64,000 bases of DNA from Alphaproteobacteria bacterium. GTDB lineage: Bacteria; Pseudomonadota; Alphaproteobacteria; Geminicoccales; Geminicoccaceae. The stretch lies in contig JALSIM010000009.1 in NCBI GenBank assembly GCA_026990035.1, positions 62,001 through 126,000 on the forward strand, read 5' to 3'. Position 1 is the stretch's first letter; each line of letters begins with the position of its first letter. The notes under the pieces were generated by a model that did no database searches, had not been told where the DNA came from, and was given only the letters and a program-made list of their open reading frames with translations. Positions 1 through 8,899 of this stretch are shown here, piece by piece. A program made the position numbers and the translations under genes.

Positions 1-485
1 CGGTGATCGCCCGGGTCGAGGGTATCGCCACCGCCGCCGGCTGCCAGCTCGTCGCCGCCTGCGATCTCGCGATCTGCACCACCGACAGCCGCTTCGCCAC
101 CTCGGGGGTGAAATACGGCCTGTTCTGTTCGACCCCGATGGTGGCGCTGTCGCGCAACATCCCGCGCAAGGCGGCGATGGAGATGCTGCTGACCGGCGAT
201 TTCATCGACGCCGCCGAGGCCCACCGGATCGGTCTCGTCAACCGGGTGGTGCCCCGCGAGGAGCTGGACGCGGCGGTGGAGGCGATGGCCGCCCGCCTGC
301 TCGACAAGCCGCCCGCGGTGCTGGCCCTCGGCAAGCGGGCCTTCTACGCCCAGCTCGAGACGGGCCTCGAGGAGGCCTATGCGATGACCACCGAGGTGAT
401 CGTCGACAACGCCCTCGGCCGGGATTTCGAGGAAGGGCTCAGAGCCTTCCTCGAAAAGCGCAGACCGGTGTGGGTGACCGAGTGA
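1..485 (+). CDS. Enoyl-CoA hydratase/isomerase (crotonase) family protein, 5' partial
   Basis: This is the C-terminal part (about 160 residues) of a crotonase-fold protein. The frame is open at the left edge, so the true start lies outside the window. The segment ARVEGIATAAGCQL matches the oxyanion-hole loop of the family. It is followed by CDLAI and, near the C-terminus, the typical AAEAHRIGLVNRVVP block. The segment KYGLFCSTPMVALSR resembles the ECHDC3-like branch, which lacks the GAGGTQRL loop carrying a catalytic Glu of classical hydratases, so ordinary hydratase activity is uncertain. It probably acts on a CoA thioester in the cytoplasm. It converges on the leftward efflux operon, whose last gene ends 9 nt away. 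Family assignment is firm; substrate unknown. Confidence 0.85.
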   Translation, partial: VIARVEGIATAAGCQLVAACDLAICTTDSRFATSGVKYGLFCSTPMVALSRNIPRKAAMEMLLTGDFIDAAEAHRIGLVNRVVPREELDAAVEAMAARLLDKPPAVLALGKRAFYAQLETGLEEAYAMTTEVIVDNALGRDFEEGLRAFLEKRRPVWVTE

Positions 486-494
486 GCGCCGCGG

Positions 495-968
495 TCAGCG
501 CCCGGGCAGGGCCGCCGGACCCGGAACCAGCCCCTCGAGAAAGGCCGGGATGCGGATCCGGAAGCTGGTCCCGCGCGGCGAGGTGCCGACGGTGAAATAG
601 GGTTTGGTCCGCCGCAGGCCGCTGATGTCGAGGAGCCGGAACACCCGGCCCTCGCGCGAGAAGAGGAAGCGGCGGGTGGCGAAACCGTTGCACACCGCAC
701 CGCCGCTGCCGGCGTTGTCGGTGGGACTCGTCCAGGCGTAGCGCAGCGCCACCACCAGCATCTCGGGGTCGTCGCGGATCACTTCGGTCGCGGTGATGGT
801 CTGCATGACCGGATTGACGCACATCCCGTTGCGTTCGATGGCGTAGGCCTCGTAGGCGTCGCGGATCGCCCGCTCGAGCCCCGGATATTCGGCGAACACG
901 CCGGTCGCCGGCGTGGCGGCCACGCAGCCGGCCAGGAACAGGAAGAACAGCCGGGAAAAACGGCGCAT
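495..968 (-). CDS. Hypothetical lipoprotein, last gene of the efflux operon
   Basis: This is a 157-residue protein of unrecognised family. The N-terminus is a short positively charged segment (MRRFSR), a hydrophobic stretch and a lipobox LAGC with Cys at residue 15, so it is probably a lipid-anchored envelope protein. Two further cysteines (in GMCVNP and AVCNGF) could form a disulfide in the periplasm. It starts 4 nt after the stop codon of the RND permease gene, with a GGAG Shine-Dalgarno 8 nt before the ATG, so it belongs to the same leftward operon. It is too short to be an outer-membrane channel of the TolC type. Its role is unknown; an accessory envelope factor for the pump is only an inference from position. 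Confidence 0.75.
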   Translation of the reverse strand: MRRFSRLFFLFLAGCVAATPATGVFAEYPGLERAIRDAYEAYAIERNGMCVNPVMQTITATEVIRDDPEMLVVALRYAWTSPTDNAGSGGAVCNGFATRRFLFSREGRVFRLLDISGLRRTKPYFTVGTSPRGTSFRIRIPAFLEGLVPGPAALPGR

Positions 969-972
969 CGGA

Positions 973-3900
973 TCACTCCGCAGGGGTGGGCAGCGGCGCC
1001 CCTGAGCCGCGTCGCGGATGCCGCCGGCCGGCGAGCCGGGCGCGCAGGCGACCGGCGTGTTCGTGCAGGTTGACGCCCAGCATCAGCAGACAGGGGGTGA
1101 GCACCAGGGTGAGGAGGGTGGCGAAGGCGAGACCGCCGGCCACCGCCGAGGAAAGCTGCACCCACCAGTCGGTGGAGGGACCGCCGATGGTGATCCGGCG
1201 GCCGAGGAGATCGATGTTGAGCCGCAGCACCATCGGCATCAGCCCGAGACTGGTGGTGACGGTGGTCAGCAGCACCGGGCGCAGACGCTGGGCACCGGTC
1301 CGCAGGACGGCATCGTAGGCGGCGAAGCCGCGCCGGCGGAGCTCGTTGTAGGTGTCGATCAGAACGATGTTGTTGTTGACGACGATGCCGGCCAGCGCGA
1401 TCACCCCGACCCCGCTCATGACGATGCCGAAGGGCTGACCGGTGGCCAGCAGCCCGAGCAGCACGCCGACGGTGGAGAAGAGCACCGCGCTCAGGATCAG
1501 CAGCGCCTGGTAGAAACTGTTGAACTGGGTGACCAGGATGATGGCGATGAGGAACAGGGCCACCGCGAAGGCCCGGACGAGGAAGGCCCGGGCCTCGGCC
1601 TGCTCCGCGTCCTCGCCCTCGAAGTCGATCCGCACCGCGGGGTCGAAATCCTGCGTCGCCACCCAGGCTTTGAGCCGGCGGACCACATCGTCGACCAGCA
1701 CCCCCTCGCGGACGTCGGCCGAAACGGTGACGCTGCGGCGCCCGTCGACCCGTTCGATGTCGCCGACCCGCGGCCGCGGCCGCCATTCGACGAAGGTGGA
1801 GAGGGGTACGGTGCCGCGGGGGGTGTTGACCACCAGCTCGTCGAACGCGCCGAGACCGCGCTTGTCGGCCGGGAAGCGGGCCCGGATCTCGACCTCGTCC
1901 TCGACATCCTCGGGCCGGTAGGTGCCGAGCAGGATGCCGTTGGTGACGAGCTGGACGGTCGCTCCCACACCGGCGATGTCGCTGCCGAAACGGCTCGCCT
2001 GCTCGCGATCGACGAGGATGTGCCATTCGATGCCGGGGGCGGGACGGCTGTCGCCGATCTCGATCAGCTCCGGCATCGCCGCGAAGCGGGCGCGCACGGC
2101 GTCGACCACCGGGTCGAGCCGCTCGGGAATCTTCGAGGAGATGCGGATTTCCACCGGCTTGGCGACCGGCGGGCCGGCCCGCGGGATCCGTTCCTCGACC
2201 CGGATGCCGGGAATGTCCGCGGTGCGCTCGCGGATCTCCTCCATGATCCGGCGCACCGGCCGCCGCTGGTCCCAGGGCAGGAACTCGAGGAGGATGATCC
2301 CCACCACATCGTCCTCGATGCCCTCGCCGCGGAACGCCAAGCCGCTGCGGGCGTAGACCGTCTCCAGCCCTTCGACGCCGAGAATGCGCGCCTCCACCGC
2401 CCGCACCAGCGCGTCCCGTTCCCGCACCGAAAGATCGCCGCGGGCATGGACCAGAAGCTGCGATTCCTCGGGCTCGACATCGGGGAAGAACTGCACCCCC
2501 CGACCGTAGGTGCCGTAGAGCAGATAAACGCCGATGGCGAGGGCGAACAGGGCGAGGGCCACCGTGCCGGGGCGGCGCAGCGCCCGGCGCAGCAGCCGGA
2601 GGTAGGCGCCGGTGAGCCCGCCCACCGCCTCGAGCCGGCCGCCCTCGGCCGCCGAGAGAGCCCGCATGGTGACGGGATCGGCGGCGCCGGGCCGACCGAA
2701 GATGGCGCCGAGGACGGGGACGAAGACGAGGGCCATGGCCAGCGAGGCGGTGAGGGTGGCGAGGAGGGTGATCGGCAGATATTGCATGAACTCGCCGACG
2801 ATCCCCGGCCAGAAGACGAGGGGCAGGAAGGCGGCCAGGGTGGTGAGGGTCGAGGCGGTGATCGGCCAGGCCATGCGGCGGGCGGCCCGCCGGTAGGCTT
2901 CGCCCCGGTCGAGCCCCTCGGCCATCTTGCGATCGGCGTATTCGGTGACGACGATGGCCCCGTCCACCAGCATCCCCACCGACAGGATGAGCGAGAACAG
3001 GACGACGATGTTGACCGTCAGACCGGCGAGGGCCAGCACCAGGATGCCGGTCAGCAGCGAGGCCGGGACCGCGAAACCGACCAGCAGGCCCGAGCGCAGG
3101 CCGAGGGCCGCGATCACCACCACCGTCACCAGCAGGATCGCGCTCAGCACGTTGTTCTGGAGATCGTCGAGCATGCGGGCGATCTCGTCGGACTTGTCCT
3201 GGAGGAAACCGACCTCGATCACCGCGGGCCAGTCGCTCCGCAGCCGCTCGACCGTCTCCCGCACCCGGGCGATGGTGTCGATGATGTTGGTGCCGATGCG
3301 CTTCTTCACCTCCAGCGCCACCGCCGGGCGACCGTTGAAGCGGGCCGCACCCTCGGCATCGGCGAAGGTCGGACGGATCTCGGCGATGTCGCCGAGCCGT
3401 ACCACCCGACCGTCCCGGGCCTTGATCGGCAGGCGGGCGAGTTCCTCGAAGCTCTCGAAGACCCCGGGCACCTTCACCGCATAGCGCCCCTCGGCGGCAT
3501 CGAGGGATCCCGCGGCCACCAGCCGGTTGTTGCGGTCCACCGCCCGGAGCACGGATTCGAGCTCAAGGCCGTAGCTCAAGATCGCCCGGGGGTCGATCAC
3601 CACCTCGAGAAGATCCTCGCGCTCGCCCACCAGCTCGACCTCGAGCACCTCCGGCAGAGCTTCGATCGCGTCGCGCAGCTCGCGGGCGAGCCGGTAGAGG
3701 GTGCGCTGCGGCACCTCGCCGGACAGGGTCACCACGAGAACCGGAAAGAGGGCCAGATTGACCTCGCCGACCGTCGGCTCGTCGGTGCCTTCGGGAAACT
3801 CGGTCTTCGCCAGATCGACCTTCTCGCGGACATCGGCGATGGCGGTGTCGATATCGGTGCCGGCGTCGAATTCGAGGGTCACGGAGGCGTGGTCCTGACC

Positions 3901-4155
3901 GGCCACGGCGCGGATCTCGTCGAGCCCCTCGAGCCCGCGCAGCTCTTCCTCGAGCGGCCGCACCAGCAGCCGCTCCGCGTCCTCCGGCGCGATGCCCTCG
4001 TGCTGGACCGAAACGTAGACGACGGGGACCTGGATGTCGGGATCGGCCTCCTTGGGGATGGTCCGGTAGGCGGCGATCCCGGCGACGAGCAGCAGGAGGA
4101 GGAGCAGGAGGACCGTCCGCGCATGGGCGAAGGCGGTCTCGATCGGCCCGCTCAC
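973..4155 (-). CDS. RND-family efflux permease (AcrB/MexF superfamily)
   Basis: This is an inner-membrane proton-driven exporter of about 1,060 residues, the usual size for the RND superfamily. The layout is one N-terminal transmembrane helix (residues about 12-30), a large periplasmic porter domain, a six-helix bundle containing the TM4 motif GMLVDGAIVVTEYAD, a second helix and porter domain, and a last bundle with GIVVNNNIVLIDTYNE. The TM4 motif has one Asp where AcrB has an Asp-Asp pair. The GTG start (complement of 4153-4155) was chosen because it overlaps the TGA of the adaptor gene as GTGA; the longer upstream frame is low-complexity and out of family. The order regulator, adaptor, permease, lipoprotein indicates one operon. 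No outer-membrane channel gene is present. Substrate unknown. Confidence 0.9.
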   Translation of the reverse strand: MSGPIETAFAHARTVLLLLLLLLVAGIAAYRTIPKEADPDIQVPVVYVSVQHEGIAPEDAERLLVRPLEEELRGLEGLDEIRAVAGQDHASVTLEFDAGTDIDTAIADVREKVDLAKTEFPEGTDEPTVGEVNLALFPVLVVTLSGEVPQRTLYRLARELRDAIEALPEVLEVELVGEREDLLEVVIDPRAILSYGLELESVLRAVDRNNRLVAAGSLDAAEGRYAVKVPGVFESFEELARLPIKARDGRVVRLGDIAEIRPTFADAEGAARFNGRPAVALEVKKRIGTNIIDTIARVRETVERLRSDWPAVIEVGFLQDKSDEIARMLDDLQNNVLSAILLVTVVVIAALGLRSGLLVGFAVPASLLTGILVLALAGLTVNIVVLFSLILSVGMLVDGAIVVTEYADRKMAEGLDRGEAYRRAARRMAWPITASTLTTLAAFLPLVFWPGIVGEFMQYLPITLLATLTASLAMALVFVPVLGAIFGRPGAADPVTMRALSAAEGGRLEAVGGLTGAYLRLLRRALRRPGTVALALFALAIGVYLLYGTYGRGVQFFPDVEPEESQLLVHARGDLSVRERDALVRAVEARILGVEGLETVYARSGLAFRGEGIEDDVVGIILLEFLPWDQRRPVRRIMEEIRERTADIPGIRVEERIPRAGPPVAKPVEIRISSKIPERLDPVVDAVRARFAAMPELIEIGDSRPAPGIEWHILVDREQASRFGSDIAGVGATVQLVTNGILLGTYRPEDVEDEVEIRARFPADKRGLGAFDELVVNTPRGTVPLSTFVEWRPRPRVGDIERVDGRRSVTVSADVREGVLVDDVVRRLKAWVATQDFDPAVRIDFEGEDAEQAEARAFLVRAFAVALFLIAIILVTQFNSFYQALLILSAVLFSTVGVLLGLLATGQPFGIVMSGVGVIALAGIVVNNNIVLIDTYNELRRRGFAAYDAVLRTGAQRLRPVLLTTVTTSLGLMPMVLRLNIDLLGRRITIGGPSTDWWVQLSSAVAGGLAFATLLTLVLTPCLLMLGVNLHEHAGRLRARLAGRRHPRRGSGAPLPTPAE

Positions 4156-5270
4156 GACGCCGGGCCTCCGCCGCCGGGCCCGCCCCCGGCCTCCGCCGCG
4201 ACCGGCTCGACGAGCGCTCCCTCGGTGAGGAAACCCTGACCGGTGGTGACGATCCGGGCCCGCGGCGGCAGGCCGGTGACCCACGACCGGGAGCTTTCGC
4301 TGCGGACGATGGTCACCGGCAGGAAGCGCACCCGCGCCTCCGCCTCCAGCACGAACACCCCGAGCCGCCCGTCGTCGGCGAGGGTGAGGGTGCTGGTCGC
4401 GATCTCGTGGGCCGGAACCGGGGCGAGCTCGAGGTAGAGATCGGCGCTGCTGCCGGCGGTGAAATCGAAACCGGGATTGGGCACCGCGAATTCGAGGCGG
4501 AAGCTGCGGGTCGCCGCATCGGCCTCGCGGGCGAGATACCGCAGCCGGCCTTCGCGCAGGGTGCCGTCGCTCAGCCGGGCGCGGCCCCCGATCCCGGGGC
4601 GGACGCCGGCGAGACGGGCTTCCGGCAGATCGGCGACGATCACCAGGGGGTCGAGATCGACGATGACACCGATCGGGTCGCCGACTCCGACGTAGTCGCC
4701 GAGCTCCACCTCGCGGCGTTCGAGAATGCCGGCGAAGGGGGCACGGATCTCGGTCCGTGACAACGCGAAGCGGGCCTGCTCGAGCCGGGCCCGAGCGCGT
4801 TCCAGCAGCGCCAGGTTCTCGGCCACCCGGTTCTCGCTCCGGAAGCCCTTGGCCTCCAGGTGGCGGGCCGCCTCGTAATCGCGTTCGCGCTGCCGGACCA
4901 GCGCCTCCGCCTCGCGTACCCAGGCGGCGCGGTCGCGGGGATCGAGCCGGGCGATGATCGTCCCCGCGCGCACGAAGGCGCCCTTGGCCACCGGCAGGGC
5001 GACGACCTTGCCCTCGATCTCGGCTTCCAGCTCGACCCGGCGGTCGGCCTCGGTGTGACCGTAGAGGACGAGTTCGCGGGGCACCGGGCGGGCCTCGCTG
5101 TCGCGCACACGTACCCGCATGCGGGGCTCGTCGCCGCTCGCCGCCGGTCGGAGGCCGGCGGCCCCGGGCGCGGTTTCCTCCTCGGCGACGCCGAAGCCCA
5201 GATAGGGCGACGCCATCCAGAGCACCACCGCGAGCAGCAGCAGAGCGGCGGTCAGATGGGACCGGCTCAC
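4152..5270 (-). CDS. RND efflux periplasmic adaptor (membrane fusion protein, HlyD/AcrA type)
   Basis: This is a 372-residue periplasmic adaptor expected to link the RND permease to an outer-membrane channel. It has an N-terminal membrane anchor (hydrophobic segment ALLLLAVVLWMASPYLGFG). A lipoyl-like half follows, with VELEAEIEGKVVALPVAKG. Next is a helical hairpin around residues 120-170 (VRQRERDYEAARHLEAKGF). The second lipoyl half (RAPFAGILERREVELGDYV) and beta-barrel and membrane-proximal domains complete it. The GTG start overlaps the TGA of the PadR gene (GTGA) and its own TGA overlaps the permease GTG, so three genes are translationally coupled. Family assignment is secure from the domain order. 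Confidence 0.9.
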   Translation of the reverse strand: MSRSHLTAALLLLAVVLWMASPYLGFGVAEEETAPGAAGLRPAASGDEPRMRVRVRDSEARPVPRELVLYGHTEADRRVELEAEIEGKVVALPVAKGAFVRAGTIIARLDPRDRAAWVREAEALVRQRERDYEAARHLEAKGFRSENRVAENLALLERARARLEQARFALSRTEIRAPFAGILERREVELGDYVGVGDPIGVIVDLDPLVIVADLPEARLAGVRPGIGGRARLSDGTLREGRLRYLAREADAATRSFRLEFAVPNPGFDFTAGSSADLYLELAPVPAHEIATSTLTLADDGRLGVFVLEAEARVRFLPVTIVRSESSRSWVTGLPPRARIVTTGQGFLTEGALVEPVAAEAGGGPGGGGPAS

Positions 5271-5857
5271 GCCTCGGTCTCCCTCTCGGCCATCGCCGCC
5301 TCCCGGCGTACCCGTTCGGCCTCGATCTCCCGCAGCAGACCGGGCCGCTGGCGGCGGACGTAGGCGAGAGCCGCCGACAGCACGGTGCGCCCGAAGCCGA
5401 GGGCGAAACGCATCCCCGGACGCAGCTCGCCCACCCCCGGCTCGGCGCCGTCCTGCTCGAACACCGCCAGATCCTCGAACAGGATCCGCTCCCAGCGGGC
5501 GATCATCTCCTCGAGCACCTCGGCGAGCCGCTCGGGGGGCAGATGATGGGCGAAGAACATCAGCACCAGGAACTCCGAACGCACCCGGTGCCGGGGCTCG
5601 GCCGCGGCGAGCTCGGTCCGCAGCGCTTCGAGACCGGCGGGGGTGAGGCTGTAGACCTTCTTGTCCGGCCGTCCTTCCTGGACGATCGTGCGGACCCGGA
5701 CATGGCCCTTCTTCGCGAGTTCGGCGAGGGCCGGATAGATCGAGCCGTAGCTGGCCTGGAAGAAGTGCCTGAAGCTCACTTCCAGGCACTTCTTGATGTC
5801 GTACCCGCTCATCTCGCCCAGGCTCAGCACGCCCAGGCAAAGGGTCCGCGTGTCCAT
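5267..5857 (-). CDS. PadR-family transcriptional regulator
   Basis: The protein has about 196 residues. Residues 5-85 form a winged helix-turn-helix of the PadR type: LGVLSLGEMSGYDIKK, then SYGSIYPALAELAKKG, then the wing VQEGRPDKKVYSLTPAG. A C-terminal helical dimerisation half follows (PadR subfamily with the C-terminal domain). I chose the ATG at complement 5857 because an AAGGGGG Shine-Dalgarno sits 4-6 nt upstream; a longer start at 5893 would have no such site. It is the first gene of the padR-adaptor-permease-lipoprotein operon, so it is likely a repressor of the pump and of itself. AT-rich palindromes lie immediately upstream. The inducer is unknown. Confidence 0.9.
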   Translation of the reverse strand: MDTRTLCLGVLSLGEMSGYDIKKCLEVSFRHFFQASYGSIYPALAELAKKGHVRVRTIVQEGRPDKKVYSLTPAGLEALRTELAAAEPRHRVRSEFLVLMFFAHHLPPERLAEVLEEMIARWERILFEDLAVFEQDGAEPGVGELRPGMRFALGFGRTVLSAALAYVRRQRPGLLREIEAERVRREAAMAERETEA

Positions 5858-5903
5858 GGTCCCCCTTCCGCCGGGATCGTCCGACCGGTCCATGGTATCG
5901 ATC

Positions 5904-5926
5904 CGATATATATCGTCAAGAGATAT
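5904..5926. promoter_or_regulatory. Candidate PadR operator/promoter of the efflux operon
   Basis: Upstream of padR is an AT-rich island in otherwise GC-rich DNA. It contains the perfect 12-bp palindrome CGATATATATCG (5904-5915). An overlapping inverted repeat ATATC-N7-GATAT spans 5910-5926. On the leftward strand a TTGACG hexamer (a plausible -35) falls inside this repeat. PadR repressors usually bind short AT-rich dyads over their own promoters, so autoregulation is a reasonable inference. The exact -10 is not clear. Confidence 0.5.
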
Positions 5927-5969
5927 TCGCGGGCCGGCGGCCGGGGCGGGTCTCCGGACGGTCGGGGGG

Positions 5970-6809
5970 TCAGTCGAAGGTGAGGGTCACCATGTCGCCG
6001 GTCTCCATCGGCGCCTGCGCCCGCTCGATGGCGGTCAGCGCCCGGCGCAGGGCCCGGTCGATTTCCGGCCGATCGTAGATCCCGCTGTGGGTGCCCGGCA
6101 GCACCTCGTAGAGGACCGGCCGGCGCAGCACCCGGACCAGCGCCTCGCTGCGCCGGCGCGGCACCACCTTGTCGTCACGGGCGACGAGGACCGCCACCGG
6201 AACGTCCCGTTCGGCGAGATGGCGGTCGCTGCGGAAGGGATGTCGGAGGAGCCAGCGGACCGGCACCAGCGGATAGCGCTGCCGCGCCAGCGCCTCGATG
6301 GAATCGAAGGGGGTCACCAGCACCGCCCCGTCCACCGGCCGCACGCCGGCGAGATAGGCGGCGACCCCGCTGCCGAGGCTGAAGCCGACGACATGGACCC
6401 GTTCCGGAGCGAGACCCTGCACCAGCGTGTCGTGAACGAGTTCGGCATCGGCGAACAGGGCCGCTTCTCCGGGCTCGCCCCCGCTCGGCGGATAGCCGCG
6501 ATAATGGAACACGGCGACGTCGTAGTCGGGCAGCCGCTGGGCCAGGAACACGGCACAATCGGCGGCGTTCCAGGCGTTGCCGGTGAACCCGAGCACCAGC
6601 CCGCGCCCGCTGCCCGGGGCCCGGATCAGATAGCCGACGATCCGCTGTTCGTCCTCGGTCCGCAGCACCAGCCGCTCGGTGTGGGCGGGCAGACGGTAGA
6701 CCGGATCGCCGGCCGCGCCGCGGGGAAAGATGAGCTGGTCCTGGAAGAGGTAGAGCGCCCCCACCGCCAGGCCGTAGACCGCCGCACCACCGAGCAGGAT
6801 CGGAACCAT
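5970..6809 (-). CDS. Membrane-anchored alpha/beta hydrolase (BEM46-like)
   Basis: The protein has about 279 residues. One N-terminal transmembrane helix (residues 3-20) is followed by QDQLIFPRG, a hallmark of BEM46/YfhR-type hydrolases. An alpha/beta hydrolase domain with nucleophile elbow GFSLGSG comes next. The acid is probably in ARDDKVV and the His in GTHSGIYD, completing a Ser-Asp-His triad. The ATG at complement 6809 was preferred because it starts directly before the membrane helix; the upstream frame only adds an Arg-rich stretch. It most likely sits in the inner membrane with a periplasmic or cytoplasmic esterase domain. Substrate unknown. It is transcribed leftward, divergent from the dehydrogenase gene. 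Confidence 0.85.
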   Translation of the reverse strand: MVPILLGGAAVYGLAVGALYLFQDQLIFPRGAAGDPVYRLPAHTERLVLRTEDEQRIVGYLIRAPGSGRGLVLGFTGNAWNAADCAVFLAQRLPDYDVAVFHYRGYPPSGGEPGEAALFADAELVHDTLVQGLAPERVHVVGFSLGSGVAAYLAGVRPVDGAVLVTPFDSIEALARQRYPLVPVRWLLRHPFRSDRHLAERDVPVAVLVARDDKVVPRRRSEALVRVLRRPVLYEVLPGTHSGIYDRPEIDRALRRALTAIERAQAPMETGDMVTLTFD

Positions 6810-6936
6810 CGCCTCGTCTCGACCTCTCTCGCGCCGCCCCCGCCGCCGGCGCGGCGATCGGGCATTGACCGACACCCACCGAGTATGCGCTTTCCCGATC
6901 CCGGGGCAACGTCACGATGGGGAGAAACGCACAGCG

Positions 6937-7656
6937 ATGCCCGGAGCAGCCCTCGTCACCGGTGCCGGTCGCCGGATCGGCCGTGTCCTGGCCCTCGCGC
7001 TGGCACGGCGCGGCTACGATTTGGCCCTCCACTGCCGCTCCTCGACCGCCGAGGCGCTGGCGCTCGCCGGCGAGATCCGCCGGCTCGGCCGTCGCACCGC
7101 GGTCCTGGTGGCCGATCTGGCGGCGGAAGAGGAGACGGCGCGACTGGTGCCGGCCGCCGTCCAGGCGCTCGGCCCCCTGGGCGTTCTCGTCAACAACGCC
7201 TCCATCTTCGTCGAGGAACGGGGACCGCGGGAGCGCGCCCTCTGGGACCGGCAGCTCGAGATCAATCTGCGGGCGCCGGTGGTTCTTTCCCGTATCTTCG
7301 CCGAAACGCTGCCGCCGACGGCGAGCGGGCTGATCGTCAATCTCCTCGACAGCCGCCTCGCGCGACCGACCGCCAACTATCTGAGCTACACGGTGTCCAA
7401 GGCGGGCCTCGCCGCCGCCACCCGGGTCCTGGCCAAGGCCCTCGCGCCTCGCGTCCGGGTCAATGCCATCGCCCCCGGACCGGTGCTGCCGGCGCCGGGA
7501 ATGACGGCCGCGGCCTTCGCCCGGCTGACCGCCGACACCCCGCTCGCCCGCAGCCCGGCTCCGGAGGAGATCGCCGCGGCCCTCGGCTTCTTCCTGGAGG
7601 CGCCGAGCGTGACCGGCGAGACGCTCCTGGTGGACGCCGGTCAGCATCTCGGCTGA
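6937..7656 (+). CDS. Short-chain dehydrogenase/reductase (pteridine-reductase-like)
   Basis: This is a 239-residue Rossmann-fold oxidoreductase. The nucleotide-binding motif TGAGRRIG is at residues 8-15, followed by an Arg-containing HCRSS segment that favours NADPH. VNNAS, the catalytic YTVSK and NAIAPGPV complete the classical SDR set. The TGAGRRIG plus HCRSS pattern is like FolM/pteridine-reductase-type SDRs that work in pterin or folate reduction. No folate gene lies beside it here, so that assignment is tentative. The ATG at 6937 gives the canonical short N-terminus; a GGGGAG lies somewhat far upstream. It appears to be a single-gene unit between the hydrolase and the cyclase. Confidence 0.85.
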   Translation: MPGAALVTGAGRRIGRVLALALARRGYDLALHCRSSTAEALALAGEIRRLGRRTAVLVADLAAEEETARLVPAAVQALGPLGVLVNNASIFVEERGPRERALWDRQLEINLRAPVVLSRIFAETLPPTASGLIVNLLDSRLARPTANYLSYTVSKAGLAAATRVLAKALAPRVRVNAIAPGPVLPAPGMTAAAFARLTADTPLARSPAPEEIAAALGFFLEAPSVTGETLLVDAGQHLG

Positions 7657-7771
7657 AGGGCGCCCCCGGGTACGGGCGGACCCGGCGAATGGGGCCGTAT
7701 TAACATTCTCTTCACGGGCCGCCGCGATCCTCCCCCGCGTGTTCCACCGAGGGTCACTCCGGACGGAAAGC

Positions 7772-8899
7772 ATGGCGCTTGGCAAGGCAGCTCGGCAGAC
7801 ACGCCGGTGGGCGGCGCGCGCCGCCAGGGCGATTCGCAGGCACCGGCAGAGCCCGACCCCCGAGAACTATCACGTCTGGTACGTCTACCATTCGGGCGGC
7901 GATCCCGAACTGGTGGCGGCCCTCGACGCTCGGCTCGAGGCCGGAGGGCCGCTCGACGACGGGCGGATGCTGGAGCTCTACGAGCGGTTCCTGTCGCCGG
8001 CGGCGGCGGCCCGGAACCTGCGGGAGGCCGGGCGGCGCCTGGAGAAGCTGACTTCCGATCTGGGCCGGGACCTCGCCGACGCCGGCGCCGGCACCCGCCG
8101 CTATCGGGAGCGGGTGGGGGCGTTGGCCGCCGAAGTGGAGGAGGCGAGCACCCTGGAACGGCTCAAGGAGAGCTTCGGAATCCTCCTCGAGGAAACCTCG
8201 GCGGTGATCGAGACGATGGCCGCGATCGAGACCCGGCTGTGCGAGAGCAATGCCGAGATCGCCCGCCTGCGCCGCGATCTCGAGGCGGCCCGCAGCGAGG
8301 CGCTGACCGATCCCCTGACCGGGATCGCCAACCGCCGCCATCTCCAGTCGGCGATGCAGGAGGCGGTGGACACGGCGGCCGCGGGCGGTGCGGTGCCGTC
8401 GCTGATCCTGCTCGACATCGACCATTTCAAGGCCTTCAACGATCATCACGGACATCGGGTCGGCGACAAGGTGCTGCAGGTAGTGGCGCGCCTGATGGCC
8501 GGCAACGTCAAGGAGGGCGATCTGGTCGGGCGCCTCGGCGGCGAGGAGTTCGCGGTGCTCCTGCGCGACGCCCTCGAACGGCAGGCCCTCGAAGTCGCCG
8601 AGCGGCTGCGTCACCGGATCGCCAACTGCCGCATCCGGCTCCGCAACGCCAACGAGTTCCTGGACCGGCTGACGGTGTCCCTGGGCGTCGGCCGGCTGCG
8701 CCCCGGCGAGAGCGTGCAGGGCTGGCTGGAACGGGTGGACGCGGCCCTCTACGCGGCGAAGCGGCAGGGGCGCGACCGGGTGGTGCTGGCGGATGCCGAG
8801 GATCCGGCCTTCGGCCCGGTCAGCGCCGCCGCTGGCGCTGCTGGGCCCGCCGCAGCCAGGCCGCGGCATCCCGCTCCGGCAATGGGGGGCAGCTTATGA
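7772..8899 (+). CDS. Diguanylate cyclase (GGDEF domain)
   Basis: This is a 375-residue protein predicted to make cyclic di-GMP. The N-terminal third starts with an Arg-rich helix and the segment TPENYHVWYVYHSGGDPEL, a conserved N-terminal domain of many proteobacterial cyclases. A coiled-coil segment around residues 125-175 precedes the GGDEF domain. The active-site signature is GGEEF at about residues 257-261. The RxxD inhibitory site reads KEGD, so product inhibition may be lost. The start is set by GGACGGAAAGC before the ATG. Its 3' end overlaps the convergent REC-GGDEF-EAL gene by 80 bp. Cytoplasmic; no membrane segments. Confidence 0.92.
   Translation: MALGKAARQTRRWAARAARAIRRHRQSPTPENYHVWYVYHSGGDPELVAALDARLEAGGPLDDGRMLELYERFLSPAAAARNLREAGRRLEKLTSDLGRDLADAGAGTRRYRERVGALAAEVEEASTLERLKESFGILLEETSAVIETMAAIETRLCESNAEIARLRRDLEAARSEALTDPLTGIANRRHLQSAMQEAVDTAAAGGAVPSLILLDIDHFKAFNDHHGHRVGDKVLQVVARLMAGNVKEGDLVGRLGGEEFAVLLRDALERQALEVAERLRHRIANCRIRLRNANEFLDRLTVSLGVGRLRPGESVQGWLERVDAALYAAKRQGRDRVVLADAEDPAFGPVSAAAGAAGPAAARPRHPAPAMGGSL

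Noticed and set aside
1018-4239. Long rightward open frame opposite the RND permease
   Set aside because: It has no recognisable motif and low-complexity, acidic composition; the permease on the other strand is unmistakable.
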